From PKWO01 sp036384915 (lineage in GTDB: Bacteria; Pseudomonadota; Gammaproteobacteria; Burkholderiales; Burkholderiaceae_D), in the NCBI GenBank assembly GCA_036384915.1, contig DASVLJ010000002.1, forward strand, positions 1-57,971: a stretch of 57,971 nt of DNA, read 5' to 3'. The position numbers and the translations under genes are program-made. Under the pieces are notes generated by a model that worked only from the letters and a program-made list of their open reading frames with translations, did not search any database and was not told the DNA's origin. Positions within the stretch are counted from its first letter, which is position 1. Each line of letters opens with the position of its first letter. Shown here one piece after another: positions 37,155 to 46,122 of the stretch.

Positions 37155-37630
37155 TTCTTCAGTTCCTCCACGAGGGCGTCGATCTTTTCGTTGCTCATGA
37201 AGCTGCACATGCGCTTGTTGTTGACCAGCATGACGGGAGCGTCGCCGCAGGCGCCCATGCACTCGCCTTCCTGCAGGGTGAACAGCCCGTCTTCAGTCGT
37301 TTCCTTGTAGTCGACGCCGAGCTTCTGCTTCAGGTGATGCGCCGCGCGCTCGCCGCCGGACAAGGCGCAAGGCAGGTTGGTGCATACCGTGATCTTGTGC
37401 TTGCCGATGGGCTTGAGGTTGTACATCGCGTAAAACGTCGCGACTTCCTGCACCGCCACGGCCGGCATGCCGATGTAGTCGGCCAGGTCTTGCATGACTT
37501 CCGGCGAGAGCCAGCCCTTTTCGTCCTGGGCGATGGCCAGCGCCGACATCACGGCCGACTGGCGCTGATCGGCCGGATACTTCGCCAGCTCGCGATCTAT
37601 TTTTTTGTATGCTTGCTCTGATAACAGCAT
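37151..37630 (-). CDS. nuoE: NADH-quinone oxidoreductase subunit E
   Basis: The 159-residue thioredoxin-like [2Fe-2S] subunit has the four ligands in CTNLPCALSGGE and EGECMGACGDAPVMLVNN. It starts MLLSEQAYKKIDRELAKYP. It forms the NADH dehydrogenase module with NuoF and NuoG. The stop overlaps the nuoF start. Confidence 0.96.
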   Translation of the reverse strand: MLLSEQAYKKIDRELAKYPADQRQSAVMSALAIAQDEKGWLSPEVMQDLADYIGMPAVAVQEVATFYAMYNLKPIGKHKITVCTNLPCALSGGERAAHHLKQKLGVDYKETTEDGLFTLQEGECMGACGDAPVMLVNNKRMCSFMSNEKIDALVEELKK

Positions 37631-37659
37631 GGTTTCAACCTTAATGATTGGCCGTCACA

Positions 37660-38913
37660 TCAACGGTCAATTTCACCAAAAACGATATCCTGCGTGCCGA
37701 TGATGGTCACGGCGTCCGCGATCATGTGGCCCTTGGCCATTTCGTCCAGGCCCTGCAAATGCGGGAAGCCCGGTGCGCGGATCTTCAAGCGATACGGCTT
37801 GTTGGCGCCGTCCGACACGATGTAGATGCCGAACTCGCCCTTCGGGTGTTCCACTGCGGCATAGGCTTCGCCGGCCGGCACGTGGAAACCTTCGGTGAAG
37901 AGCTTGAAGTGGTGGATCAGCTCTTCCATGTTGGTCTTCATGTCCACGCGGTGCGGCGGGGCCACCTTGTGGTTGGTCGTCATGACCGGGCCCGGGTTGT
38001 TGCGCAGCCACTCGATGCATTGCTTGATGATGCGGTTCGACTGGCGCATCTCCGCCACACGCACAAGATAGCGATCATAGCAGTCGCCATTGGTGCCGAC
38101 GGGGATGTCGAAGTCGAGCAGGTCGTACACTTCATACGGCTGCTTCTTGCGCAAGTCCCAGGCCACGCCGGAACCGCGCAGCATGGCCCCGGTGAAGCCC
38201 ATTGCCATGGCGCGCTCGGGCGAGACCACGCCGATACCGACCAGGCGCTGCTTCCAGATTCGGTTGTCGGTCAACAGCGTTTCGTATTCGTCGACGTAAG
38301 TCGGAAAACGATTGGTGAAGTCTTCAATGAAGTCGAGCAGCGAACCCTGGCGGTTTTCGTTCAGCTTGGCCAATTGCGCCGCATTCTTCAGGAGCGACAC
38401 CTTGTGCTTGGGCATCGCATCGGGCAAATCGCGGTAGACGCCGCCGGGACGGTAGTAGGCAGCGTGCATGCGCGCGCCCGATACCGCTTCGTAGCAGTCC
38501 ATCAAATCTTCACGTTCGCGGAAGGCATACAGGAACACGCCCATCGCGCCCACGTCGAGCGCATGTGCACCGATCCACAGCAGGTGGTTCAGCAAGCGCG
38601 TGATCTCGTCGAACATGACGCGGATGTATTGTGCGCGCAGCGGGACTTCGATGCCGAGCATCTTCTCGATGGCCATCACGTAGGCGTGCTCGTTGCACAT
38701 CATCGAGACGTAGTCGAGACGGTCCATGTAGGGAACCGACTGCAGGTAAGTCTTTTGCTCGGCCAGCTTTTCGGTGGCACGATGCAGCAGGCCGATATGC
38801 GGGTCGGCGCGCTGGATCACTTCGCCGTCGAGTTCCAGCACCAGGCGCAACACACCATGCGCTGCCGGGTGTTGCGGACCAAAGTTCAGGGTGTAATTTT
38901 TAATCTCAGCCAT
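37660..38913 (-). CDS. nuoD: NADH-quinone oxidoreductase subunit D
   Basis: The 417-residue 49-kDa-type subunit forms the quinone site with NuoB. It shows NFGPQHPAAHGVLRLVLELD near the N-terminus and ends with the DIVFGEIDR motif. The quinone-binding histidine is in the HPAAHG segment. Its ATG shares one base with the nuoC stop (TAATG), so translation is coupled. NuoC and NuoD are separate genes here, unlike the enterobacterial fusion. Confidence 0.97.
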   Translation of the reverse strand: MAEIKNYTLNFGPQHPAAHGVLRLVLELDGEVIQRADPHIGLLHRATEKLAEQKTYLQSVPYMDRLDYVSMMCNEHAYVMAIEKMLGIEVPLRAQYIRVMFDEITRLLNHLLWIGAHALDVGAMGVFLYAFREREDLMDCYEAVSGARMHAAYYRPGGVYRDLPDAMPKHKVSLLKNAAQLAKLNENRQGSLLDFIEDFTNRFPTYVDEYETLLTDNRIWKQRLVGIGVVSPERAMAMGFTGAMLRGSGVAWDLRKKQPYEVYDLLDFDIPVGTNGDCYDRYLVRVAEMRQSNRIIKQCIEWLRNNPGPVMTTNHKVAPPHRVDMKTNMEELIHHFKLFTEGFHVPAGEAYAAVEHPKGEFGIYIVSDGANKPYRLKIRAPGFPHLQGLDEMAKGHMIADAVTIIGTQDIVFGEIDR

Positions 38914-39509
38914 TATTTCATCCCGTACTGTTCTTCGCGGATCACGCGCGGCACGTTTTCACGCGGCTCGATGGTCACGGGTTGGTAGACCACGCGCTTT
39001 TGCTCGGCGTCGTATTTCATTTCGACGTAGCCGGACACCGGGAAGTCCTTGCGGAAGGCATGGCCGATGAAGCCGTAGTCGGTCAGAATGCGGCGCAGAT
39101 CGTTGTGGCCGTCGAACAGGATGCCGAAGAAGTCGAACGCTTCACGCTCGTACCAGTTGGCGGCGTTCCAGATGTCGGTGACGGAAGCGACCAGCGGGAA
39201 ATCGTCGTCGGGACAGAACACGCGCACGCGCAGGCGCCAGTTGTGCTTGATCGAGAGCAGATGCGACACCACGGCAAAGCGCTTGCCTTCCCAGGTGCCG
39301 TCGCCATATGTCGAATAGTCGACGCCGGCCAGATCGATCAACTCCTCGAAATGCAGGTCGGCGTGGTCGCGCAGCGTCTTCATGGCGCCGGCGTAATGGT
39401 CGGCGGCGACCACGATGGTGATTTCGCCGAGCGCAGTCGTCAGGCTCTGGACCTGCTCACCCAAGGCACTCTTGAGCGCGGCTTCCAGAGTTTCAAGTTT
39501 GGTCGTCAT
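38913..39509 (-). CDS. nuoC: NADH-quinone oxidoreductase subunit C
   Basis: The 198-residue 30-kDa-type subunit has the family motif WYEREAFDFFGILFDGHND, then LRRILTDYGFIGHAFRKDFP and a conserved C-terminal end (EPRENVPRVIREEQYG). It helps hold NuoD and NuoB in the connecting fragment. It follows nuoB by 21 bp and overlaps nuoD by one base. Confidence 0.96.
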   Translation of the reverse strand: MTTKLETLEAALKSALGEQVQSLTTALGEITIVVAADHYAGAMKTLRDHADLHFEELIDLAGVDYSTYGDGTWEGKRFAVVSHLLSIKHNWRLRVRVFCPDDDFPLVASVTDIWNAANWYEREAFDFFGILFDGHNDLRRILTDYGFIGHAFRKDFPVSGYVEMKYDAEQKRVVYQPVTIEPRENVPRVIREEQYGMK

Positions 39510-39530
39510 AATGTGTGCGTCGCCTGAGGA

Positions 39531-40010
39531 TTATTTACGGGCGATCGTGTTGGTGCGCTTGATCTTGGTCTGCAATTGCATGATGCCGTACAGCAGCGCC
39601 TCGGCCGTGGGCGGGCAGCCCGGCACGTAGACGTCGACCGGCACGATGCGGTCGCAGCCGCGCACAACGGAATACGAGTAGTGGTAGTAGCCGCCGCCAT
39701 TGGCGCACGAACCCATGGAGATAACCCAGCGCGGCTCGGCCATCTGGTCGTACACCTTGCGCAGCGCGGGCGCCATCTTGTTGCACAGCGTGCCGGCGAC
39801 GATCATCACATCGGACTGGCGCGGGCTGGCGCGGAACACGACACCGAAGCGATCGAGGTCGTAACGCGATGCGCCGGCATGCATCATTTCCACGGCGCAG
39901 CAAGCGAGACCGAACGTCATCGGATACATCGACCCGGTACGGGCCCAGTTGATCAGCTTGTCCACCTGGGTGGTGGCAAACCCTTCGCTCAAGTGACCTT
40001 CAATAGCCAT
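39531..40010 (-). CDS. nuoB: NADH-quinone oxidoreductase subunit B
   Basis: The 159-residue subunit binds the terminal cluster N2. The adjacent cysteines CC in TFGLACCAVEMM and two more in GSCANGGGYY and PGCPPTAEAL supply the ligands. Length and sequence are standard. It lies 37 bp after nuoA. Confidence 0.97.
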   Translation of the reverse strand: MAIEGHLSEGFATTQVDKLINWARTGSMYPMTFGLACCAVEMMHAGASRYDLDRFGVVFRASPRQSDVMIVAGTLCNKMAPALRKVYDQMAEPRWVISMGSCANGGGYYHYSYSVVRGCDRIVPVDVYVPGCPPTAEALLYGIMQLQTKIKRTNTIARK

Positions 40011-40047
40011 AGAATAATCTCAGTGCGTTCTCAATGCATACAAGGCG

Positions 40048-40407
40048 TCATTCCCAGTCAAGGGCGCCCTTTTTCCAGATATACCAAAAGCCGACGGCGA
40101 ATTCGACGATGAACACGAACATGGTCACGAAGCCGGACCAGCCGAGATCGCGCATGGCGGCGCCCCAGGGGAAGAAGAACGCCGTTTCCAGATCGAACAG
40201 GATGAACAGGATGGCGATCAGGTAGTAGCGCACATCGAACTTCATACGCGCATCCTCGAACGCTTCGAAGCCGCATTCGTACGGAGAGAGCTTTTGTGCG
40301 TCAGGCTTATTGGGGCCGATCAACCAGCCGAGAACTTGCGGAAGGACGCCGACACCGATGCCGACCAGGATGAAGAGTAAGACAGGTAGGTAGTTTTCGA
40401 GGTTCAC
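40048..40407 (-). CDS. nuoA: NADH-quinone oxidoreductase subunit A
   Basis: The 119-residue, three-helix membrane subunit shows KLSPYECGFEAFEDARMKFD in the loop that reaches the quinone site. It is the first gene of the 14-gene nuo operon, and a plausible promoter lies about 60-90 bp upstream. Confidence 0.96.
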   Translation of the reverse strand: MNLENYLPVLLFILVGIGVGVLPQVLGWLIGPNKPDAQKLSPYECGFEAFEDARMKFDVRYYLIAILFILFDLETAFFFPWGAAMRDLGWSGFVTMFVFIVEFAVGFWYIWKKGALDWE

Positions 40408-40468
40408 GGTAATTGCGGTATACGCCGGTTGTTGAACGATTGCTGCTGCAGATCAGCGCGACAGAAAC

Positions 40469-40498
40469 AAAATACTAAGCGCCCTAACGAACTATCAA
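40469..40498 (-). promoter_or_regulatory. Probable promoter of the nuo operon
   Basis: Reading leftward: -35 TTGATA, an 18-bp spacer, -10 TATTTT. It is placed 62 bp before the nuoA start and follows the terminator of the tRNA-Leu unit, so the operon should have its own promoter here. The boxes are good but not perfect. Confidence 0.5.
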
Positions 40499-40516
40499 CC
40501 AAGCAACAAATTTCTC

Positions 40517-40556
40517 GATAAAAAGCCAGCTCGGATATTTCTTCGTTGCTGGCTTT
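40517..40556 (-). terminator. Intrinsic terminator after tRNA-Leu
   Basis: A 9-bp stem AAAGCCAGC/GCTGGCTTT with a 17-nt loop, followed on the minus strand by TTTTTATC. It lies 34 bp beyond the tRNA 3' end and separates the tRNA unit from the nuo operon. Confidence 0.8.
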
Positions 40557-40589
40557 ATTTTCTCATTACATTGCGTGTTGCGTTTTCTT

Positions 40590-40674
40590 TGGTGCCGACG
40601 GCGAGACTCGAACTCGCACAGCTTGCGCCACTACCCCCTCAAGATAGCGTGTCTACCAATTTCACCACGTCGGC
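40590..40674 (-). tRNA. tRNA-Leu (anticodon GAG)
   Basis: An 85-nt class II tRNA with encoded CCA. The acceptor stem GCCGACG pairs with CGTCGGC, the D-arm is TGGTGAAATTGGTAGACAC, the anticodon loop contains TTGAG with GAG at the centre, and a long variable arm follows (GTGGCGCAAGCTGTGC region). The body closely matches enterobacterial tRNA-Leu(GAG), which reads CUC and CUU. A tRNA-Leu between secG and nuoA is a common arrangement in betaproteobacteria. Confidence 0.97.
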
Positions 40675-40685
40675 CTAAGCTCAGT

Positions 40686-40715
40686 ATTTTAACCTGTTTT
40701 GATACCTTTGTTCAA
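40686..40715 (-). promoter_or_regulatory. Promoter of tRNA-Leu
   Basis: Reading leftward: -35 TTGAAC, then -10 TAAAAT with an 18-bp spacer (or TTAAAA with 17). The -10 ends about 12 bp before the tRNA 5' end. Confidence 0.65.
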
Positions 40716-40812
40716 CGCACAAATTGCAGTAAATCAATGCGTGCCGCGTTTATTTTCGATACTGCCGTCAATTCCCCGACAAATTCCGATATCGGCACGC
40801 GAACGGCACAAA

Positions 40813-41244
40813 TTATTTTTGCGCCGGAGCGGGTTGTGACGCTGCCGGAGCCGATTTTGCAGGTTCGCCGGCAGGCGCGGATGCTGCTGCGGGAACCGCC
40901 GGAACCGATGCGGCCGGCGCGGAAGCGGCAGGAGTCGCAGCGGCAGGCGCCGGGGCAGTTGCAGGCACCGTTGCAGGAATAACCGCATCAAGCGAATTCG
41001 TAGCCACGTGCGTGCCGGAATTCAGGTAAGCCAGGCCCAGCGTCGATGCGAAGAAAATCGCGGCAGCAACCCCGGTTGACTTCGACAGGAAATTCGACGA
41101 ACCACTGGCGCCAAACAGGCTGCCCGAAGCGCCGGAACCGAAAGCCGCACCCATGTCGGCGCCCTTGCCGTGCTGCATCAACACCAGAGCGACAATGATC
41201 AAAGCGGAAATCACCTGGATCAACATAACCAAATTAACGATCAT
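40813..41244 (-). CDS. secG: Protein-export membrane protein SecG with Ala/Pro-rich tail
   Basis: The 143-residue SecYEG auxiliary subunit has two hydrophobic segments (about 2-22 and 55-75) and the family motif LMQHGKGADMGAAFGSG followed by GASGSLFGA. The last 65 residues are an Ala/Pro/Ser low-complexity tail (PAPAAATPAASAPAAS ...), roughly doubling the domain; such tails are seen in related Burkholderiales. It is read after tpiA on the same strand, 100 bp downstream of it. Confidence 0.94.
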   Translation of the reverse strand: MIVNLVMLIQVISALIIVALVLMQHGKGADMGAAFGSGASGSLFGASGSSNFLSKSTGVAAAIFFASTLGLAYLNSGTHVATNSLDAVIPATVPATAPAPAAATPAASAPAASVPAVPAAASAPAGEPAKSAPAASQPAPAQK

Positions 41245-41344
41245 TGCATTCCTTCAATATTTTCCCATTGCTGGGGTTGAATCACGGAGCCGCTGCTCCC
41301 CTACTTTTGCCCTGCCCGCTTTCGCAGTTCAGCCAGCGCCCGCC

Positions 41345-42112
41345 TTAGGCCTTCACCGGCCGCGCCGCTTGCGCAATGGCGAGAAAATCTTCCGCCTTCA
41401 AGGACGCGCCGCCGATCAGGCCGCCGTCGATATCGGGCATCGCCAGCAATTGACCCGCATTGTCGGGCTTCATGCTGCCGCCATACAAAATCTTTACCTG
41501 GCGCGCCGCATCCGCATTCTTTGCGGCGATCATCGACCGCAGCATTTCGTGCACGGTTTGCGCCATGCGCGGCGTGGCCGTAATGCCGGTGCCGATAGCC
41601 CACAACGGCTCGTAAGCCACCACCACGCGCGCCACGTCGCCGCCATCAATCACCTGCAGCACCGCTTCGAGCTGCTCACCGACCACGGCATCGGTGCGAT
41701 TGGCCTGGCGCTCGGCCAGCGTCTCGCCCACGCACACGATCGGCGTCAACCCGGCCATCAAGGTGCGCACCACTTTCTTCGCCACCGCGGCATTGCTTTC
41801 GCCATGGTAGGTGCGGCGCTCCGAGTGACCCACGATCACATAGCTGCAACCGAATTCACACAACATGGAAGCGGCCACATCGCCCGTATACGCGCCCGAT
41901 TCATGCTCGGAAACCGTTTGCGCACCCCAGGCCACTTGCGAGCCTTGCAGCTCGGCCTGGCATTGCGCCAAATAAGGCGCGGGCGGACATACCAGCAGAT
42001 CGCAAACCTCGGCAACTCCGGCTGCTCCAGCCTTGATTTCGCCCAGCAGCCTGGCGTTGCCCGCCAGGCTTGCGTTCATCTTCCAGTTACCAGCAATCAG
42101 TATGCGACGCAT
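41345..42112 (-). CDS. tpiA: Triosephosphate isomerase
   Basis: The 255-residue TIM barrel interconverts dihydroxyacetone phosphate and glyceraldehyde 3-phosphate. It shows AGNWKMN with the catalytic lysine, VIVGHSERR with the histidine, AYEPLWAIGTG with the catalytic glutamate, and LYGGSMKPDNA at the phosphate site. Length is standard. It is the first of the tpiA-secG pair, which probably share a transcript. Confidence 0.97.
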   Translation of the reverse strand: MRRILIAGNWKMNASLAGNARLLGEIKAGAAGVAEVCDLLVCPPAPYLAQCQAELQGSQVAWGAQTVSEHESGAYTGDVAASMLCEFGCSYVIVGHSERRTYHGESNAAVAKKVVRTLMAGLTPIVCVGETLAERQANRTDAVVGEQLEAVLQVIDGGDVARVVVAYEPLWAIGTGITATPRMAQTVHEMLRSMIAAKNADAARQVKILYGGSMKPDNAGQLLAMPDIDGGLIGGASLKAEDFLAIAQAARPVKA

Positions 42113-42237
42113 AATGGCCCACTCTCAGTAACCCGACATTGTAACTTGCCGCAGCGTACATGGTCAAACCGCCACGTCTCGGATACAACCCAGGGCGCCA
42201 CCAAGCATTGACGATTCGCAAACGACTTTTCCCTGTT

Positions 42238-43218
42238 TTACGACACCTGAAGCATGATTTTGCCGATGTGGGCACTCGATTCCATCAGCAAATGCGCCTC
42301 CCTGGCCTGCTCCAGAGGAAAACTGCGGTAAATCACCGGCTTGATCGCGCCGCTTCCGAGCAAGGGCCAGACGTGCTCGACCAGCATGGCGCCGATGGCT
42401 GCCTTGAATTCGCGCGAGCGCGGGCGCAGCGTCGACCCCGTCACGGTCAGGCGGCGGCGCAATAGCTGGGCAAGATCCAGCGTACCCTTGGTACCGCCCA
42501 GCAAGGCAATCACGGCCAAACGGCCGTCGTCGGCCAGGCAGGAAATTTCACGCGGCAGATAATCGCCCGCCACCATGTCCAGAATCACATCGACGCCCTT
42601 CCCGCCCGTCAATGCATTGACTACGGCGGCAAAGTCCTCGTCGCGGTAGTTGATGCCGCGCTCGGCCCCGAGTTCTTCGCATTTGCGGCATTTTTCGTCC
42701 GACCCGGCGGTAGCAAAGACGCGATGGCCGAAGGCGTTGGCGATCTGGATTGCCGTCACGCCTATTCCCGACGTGCCGCCTTGCACCAGCAGCGTTTCGC
42801 CTCTCTTCAAGGACGCGCGGTCGAACACGTTGCTCCAGACGGTGAAATAGGTTTCCGGCAGCGACGCCGCTTCGAGCACGCTCAGGCCCTTGGGAATAGG
42901 CAGGCATTGCATCCAGGGCGCGGCGCAGTATTCGGCATAGCCGCCGCCTTGCACCAGGGCGCAAACCATGTCGCCCTTCCTGAACGGCGTACCCGTCGTG
43001 TCGCCGTCCACGATTTCGCCGGCAACTTCGAGGCCAGGCAAATCCGATGCACCTGGCGGCACCGGATAGTGGCCCATGCGTTGCACGACGTCGGGCCGGT
43101 TGACACCGGCGGCGTGGACCTTGATCAACAGTTCGCCTGGTTTTAACTCAGGCGTGGAACGCTCGCATAGACGCAAAACATCTGCCGGGCCGGGTTGGGT
43201 GATTTCGATGGCGCGCAT
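42238..43218 (-). CDS. NAD(P)H:quinone oxidoreductase, zinc-free MDR family (PIG3-like)
   Basis: The 326-residue protein is a medium-chain reductase without the catalytic zinc ligands. It begins MRAIEITQPGPADVLRL and has AAGVNRPDVVQRMGHYPVPP. The NADPH-binding loop is VQGGTSGIGVTAIQIA (about 147-162), and HIGKIML ends the fold. PIG3-type enzymes reduce quinones with NADPH. A gene of this family beside tpiA and pnp is a frequent neighbourhood in Burkholderiales. It lies 125 bp upstream of tpiA. Confidence 0.92.
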   Translation of the reverse strand: MRAIEITQPGPADVLRLCERSTPELKPGELLIKVHAAGVNRPDVVQRMGHYPVPPGASDLPGLEVAGEIVDGDTTGTPFRKGDMVCALVQGGGYAEYCAAPWMQCLPIPKGLSVLEAASLPETYFTVWSNVFDRASLKRGETLLVQGGTSGIGVTAIQIANAFGHRVFATAGSDEKCRKCEELGAERGINYRDEDFAAVVNALTGGKGVDVILDMVAGDYLPREISCLADDGRLAVIALLGGTKGTLDLAQLLRRRLTVTGSTLRPRSREFKAAIGAMLVEHVWPLLGSGAIKPVIYRSFPLEQAREAHLLMESSAHIGKIMLQVS

Positions 43219-43265
43219 TGGCGTTCCTTATTCGTGAATTCCCACCATTTTACGACGTCGACGCA

Positions 43266-43379
43266 GATTGGCGCTGAGCGCTGGCGAAGCCCAACGATCC
43301 TACATTTCCATTGCAGGCGAATGCGTTGCGGCAACCGGAGAATGCCGGGCTTCGCTTGCGCTCGGCACCAGCCTTCTAC
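43266..43379. repeat. GTAGGTTGG-type dispersed palindrome, copy 3 (diverged)
   Basis: A more diverged copy: left arm TTGGCGCTGAGCGCTGGCGA with GCCCAAC, right arm CGGGCTTCGCTTGCGCTCGG ending CACCAGCCTTCTAC. The terminal GTAG of the right arm (minus strand) supplies the TAG stop of the adjacent GFA-family gene. Confidence 0.85.
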
Positions 43380-43756
43380 GACGTCAAATGCGCGAGGCTT
43401 GCACCGCTGCTTTCCCAATCCTTGCCATCAAAAGGCAGTATCTTGAGACTGGTTATCGTCGCATTGTCGAGGCAACGCACGTTGACCGAAAACCCGTCCG
43501 GATTGGAACGCGGCACGTAATAGGGCTTGCATCCGCACACCTTGCAAAAATAATGCTTCGCCACGCCGGTATTGAAGGTATAAGTCGCCAGCGATTCGGC
43601 GCCTTGCACCAGCTTGAACGATTCTTTCGGCGCGATCAGGTGCAAGAATCCCGTGCGCAGGCACATCGAGCAATTGCATTCGTAGGCCTCAATATCGGCG
43701 GGCGCCTCCACTTCGATCCGGATCGCACCGCAATGACAGCTTCCGCTGTGATTCAT
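43376..43756 (-). CDS. GFA-family zinc protein
   Basis: The 126-residue protein has the GFA/CENP-V zinc fold: SGSCHCGAIRIEV, ECNCSMCLRTGF and FCKVCGCKPYYVPR provide the cysteine sets. Length is normal for the family, in contrast to the extended paralogue at 19517. I used the ATG of MNHSGSCHCG; the longer frame adds residues without family similarity. Its TAG stop lies in the end of a palindromic repeat. The founding member condenses formaldehyde with glutathione, but most family members have no proven activity. Confidence 0.88.
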   Translation of the reverse strand: MNHSGSCHCGAIRIEVEAPADIEAYECNCSMCLRTGFLHLIAPKESFKLVQGAESLATYTFNTGVAKHYFCKVCGCKPYYVPRSNPDGFSVNVRCLDNATITSLKILPFDGKDWESSGASLAHLTS

Positions 43757-43823
43757 TTCTTTCTCCAAAAACAAAACCGCCCGGCACTCGCGCACCGGGC
43801 GGCTCGATCTTACTTCACGCAGC

Positions 43824-45953
43824 TTATTGCTGTTGCTGGCCTTGCTCGCCTTCTTCGGCGGCAGCGGCCTTCATCGACAGCTTGAGGCGGCCGCGGTCGT
43901 CGGCTTCGAGAACCTTGACGCGCACTTGCTGGCCTTCCTTCAGGTAATCGGCTACGGCGTTGACGCGCTCGTTGGCGATCTGGCTGATGTGCAGCAAGCC
44001 GTCCTTGCCTGGGATCACTTGCACGATGGCCCCGAAATCCAAGAGCTTCAACACGGTGCCTTCGTAGATCTTGCCGATTTCGACCGAGGCGGTCAGTTCT
44101 TCGATGCGGCGCTTGGCTTCCTGGCCGGCAGCGGCATCGACGGAGGCGATGGTGACCACACCTTCGTCGGTGATGTCGATCTGCGTGCCGGTTTCTTCGG
44201 TCAGCGCGCGGATCACGGCGCCGCCCTTGCCGATCACGTCACGGATCTTTTCCGGGTTGATCTTGATCGTGATCAGGCGCGGGGCGAAGTCGGACAGTTC
44301 CGCCTTGCCGGCCGGCAGGGCTTCCTGCATCTTGGCCAGGATGTGGGCGCGGCCTTCCTTGGCTTGCGCCAGCGCCACTTGCATGATTTCCTTGGTGATG
44401 CCCTGGATCTTGATGTCCATCTGCAGCGCGGTCACGCCGTTGGCGGTGCCTGCCACCTTGAAGTCCATGTCGCCCAGGTGGTCTTCGTCACCGAGGATGT
44501 CGGTCAGGACAGCGAACTTGTTGCCTTCCTTGATCAAGCCCATGGCGATGCCGGCCACGTGACCGGACATCGGCACGCCGGCGTCCATCAATGCCAGGCA
44601 GCCGCCGCAGACGGAAGCCATCGAAGAAGAACCGTTCGATTCGGTGATTTCCGACACCAGGCGCACCGAGTAGGAGAAATCTTCCGGTGCCGGCAGCGCG
44701 GCGACCAGGGCGCGCTTGGCCAGGCGGCCGTGGCCGATTTCGCGGCGCTTCGGGGTGCCGACGCGGCCGGTTTCGCCGGTGGCGAACGGCGGCATGTTGT
44801 AGTGGAGCATGAAGCGGTCGCTGTATTCGCCCATCAGCGCGTCGATCTTTTGTTCGTCGCGTGCGGTGCCCAGGGTGGCGATGACCAGCGCCTGCGTTTC
44901 GCCGCGCGTGAACAGGGCCGAGCCATGGGTACGCGGCAGCACGCCTGTGCGGATCGTGATCGGACGCACGGTGGTGGTGTCGCGGCCGTCGATACGCGGT
45001 TCGCCGTCCAGGATCTGCGAACGCACGATGGCGGCTTCGAGGTTGAACATGATGGCGCCGACTTCGGCCGAATCGGGAGCGGAGCCACCGACCGAAGCAG
45101 CTTCGGCTGCCAGGGCGGCATTGACTTCGCTATAGATGTCGTTGAGCTTGCCGGTACGGGCTTGCTTGTCGCGCGTTTGATAGGCTTCGCGCAGCTTGGC
45201 CTCGGCAAAATGCGTCACGCGGCCGATCAGGGCTTCGTTCTTGGCGGGGGGTGCCCACTGCACTTCGGGCTTGCCGCCGTCGCGCACCAATTCATGGATC
45301 GCGTCGATCACGGCCTTCATTTGCTCGTGGCCATAGACCACGGCGCCCAGCATGATTTCTTCCGACAACTCCTGCGCTTCGGATTCGACCATCAGCACGG
45401 CCGATTCGGTACCGGCGACGACCAGGTCCAGCTTGGTGTTCTTCAGTTGCGAAGTGGTGGGGTTCAGCACGTATTGGCCGTCGATATAGCCCACGCGCGC
45501 GGCGCCCAGGGGACCGGCAAACGGGATGCCGGCGACGCAGATGGCGGCAGAAGCGCCGATCATCGAGGCGATATCGGGATCGATTTCCGGGTTGACGGAA
45601 AGAACGTGCACCACGACCTGCACTTCATTGAGATAGCCGTCCGGGAACAGCGGGCGGATCGGGCGGTCGATCAGGCGCGAGGTCAGCGTTTCCTTTTCCG
45701 AAGGACGGCCTTCGCGCTTGAAGAAACCGCCGGGGATGCGGCCGGCTGCATAAGCCTTTTCGATGTAGTCGACGGTCAGGGGGAAGAAATCCTGGCCTGC
45801 CTTGACGTCCTTCTTGGCCACGACGGTGGCGAGAACGACGGTATCTTCGATCGACACCATGACGGCGCCGGATGCCTGGCGGGCGATTTCACCCGTCTCC
45901 AGCGTGACTGTATGTTGGCCGTACTGGAATGTCTTGGTGACTTTATTAAACAC
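43824..45953 (-). CDS. pnp: Polyribonucleotide nucleotidyltransferase (PNPase)
   Basis: The 709-residue phosphorolytic 3'-5' exoribonuclease has two RNase PH domains, an alpha-helical linker, then KH (INPEKIRDVIGKGGAVIRAL) and S1 (GKIYEGTVLKLLDFGAIVQV) domains. Catalytic-core sequence such as FMLHYNMPPFATGETGRVG and LTDILGDEDHLGDMDFKVAG is intact. The end is a Glu/Gln-rich tail. It follows rpsO with a hairpin in between, the classic rpsO-pnp arrangement in which processing and autoregulation act on the intergenic RNA. Confidence 0.97.
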   Translation of the reverse strand: MFNKVTKTFQYGQHTVTLETGEIARQASGAVMVSIEDTVVLATVVAKKDVKAGQDFFPLTVDYIEKAYAAGRIPGGFFKREGRPSEKETLTSRLIDRPIRPLFPDGYLNEVQVVVHVLSVNPEIDPDIASMIGASAAICVAGIPFAGPLGAARVGYIDGQYVLNPTTSQLKNTKLDLVVAGTESAVLMVESEAQELSEEIMLGAVVYGHEQMKAVIDAIHELVRDGGKPEVQWAPPAKNEALIGRVTHFAEAKLREAYQTRDKQARTGKLNDIYSEVNAALAAEAASVGGSAPDSAEVGAIMFNLEAAIVRSQILDGEPRIDGRDTTTVRPITIRTGVLPRTHGSALFTRGETQALVIATLGTARDEQKIDALMGEYSDRFMLHYNMPPFATGETGRVGTPKRREIGHGRLAKRALVAALPAPEDFSYSVRLVSEITESNGSSSMASVCGGCLALMDAGVPMSGHVAGIAMGLIKEGNKFAVLTDILGDEDHLGDMDFKVAGTANGVTALQMDIKIQGITKEIMQVALAQAKEGRAHILAKMQEALPAGKAELSDFAPRLITIKINPEKIRDVIGKGGAVIRALTEETGTQIDITDEGVVTIASVDAAAGQEAKRRIEELTASVEIGKIYEGTVLKLLDFGAIVQVIPGKDGLLHISQIANERVNAVADYLKEGQQVRVKVLEADDRGRLKLSMKAAAAEEGEQGQQQQ

Positions 45954-46056
45954 GGTGTTTCCTTTCTAGTTTTTCCGACAGATTTTCAGGCGCTGTCGTT
46001 CACCTCACCACAGACGGTAGAACCCGTCTTTCTTACAGTTATTGCAAAAGGTTCAA

Positions 46057-46096
46057 AGACAAAATGCCCGCATCAGCAGAGCTGACACGGGCATTT
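46057..46096 (-). terminator. Hairpin between rpsO and pnp (partial terminator)
   Basis: A 9-bp stem AAATGCCCG/CGGGCATTT, with additional CAGC/GCTG pairing inside the loop, followed leftward by TTTTGT. It sits just after the rpsO stop. In E. coli the same position holds a leaky terminator and RNase III/E sites; here it is likely to reduce read-through into pnp. Confidence 0.75.
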
Positions 46097-46122
46097 CGCT
46101 TAATCTTTTCCCGACAAAGGGA

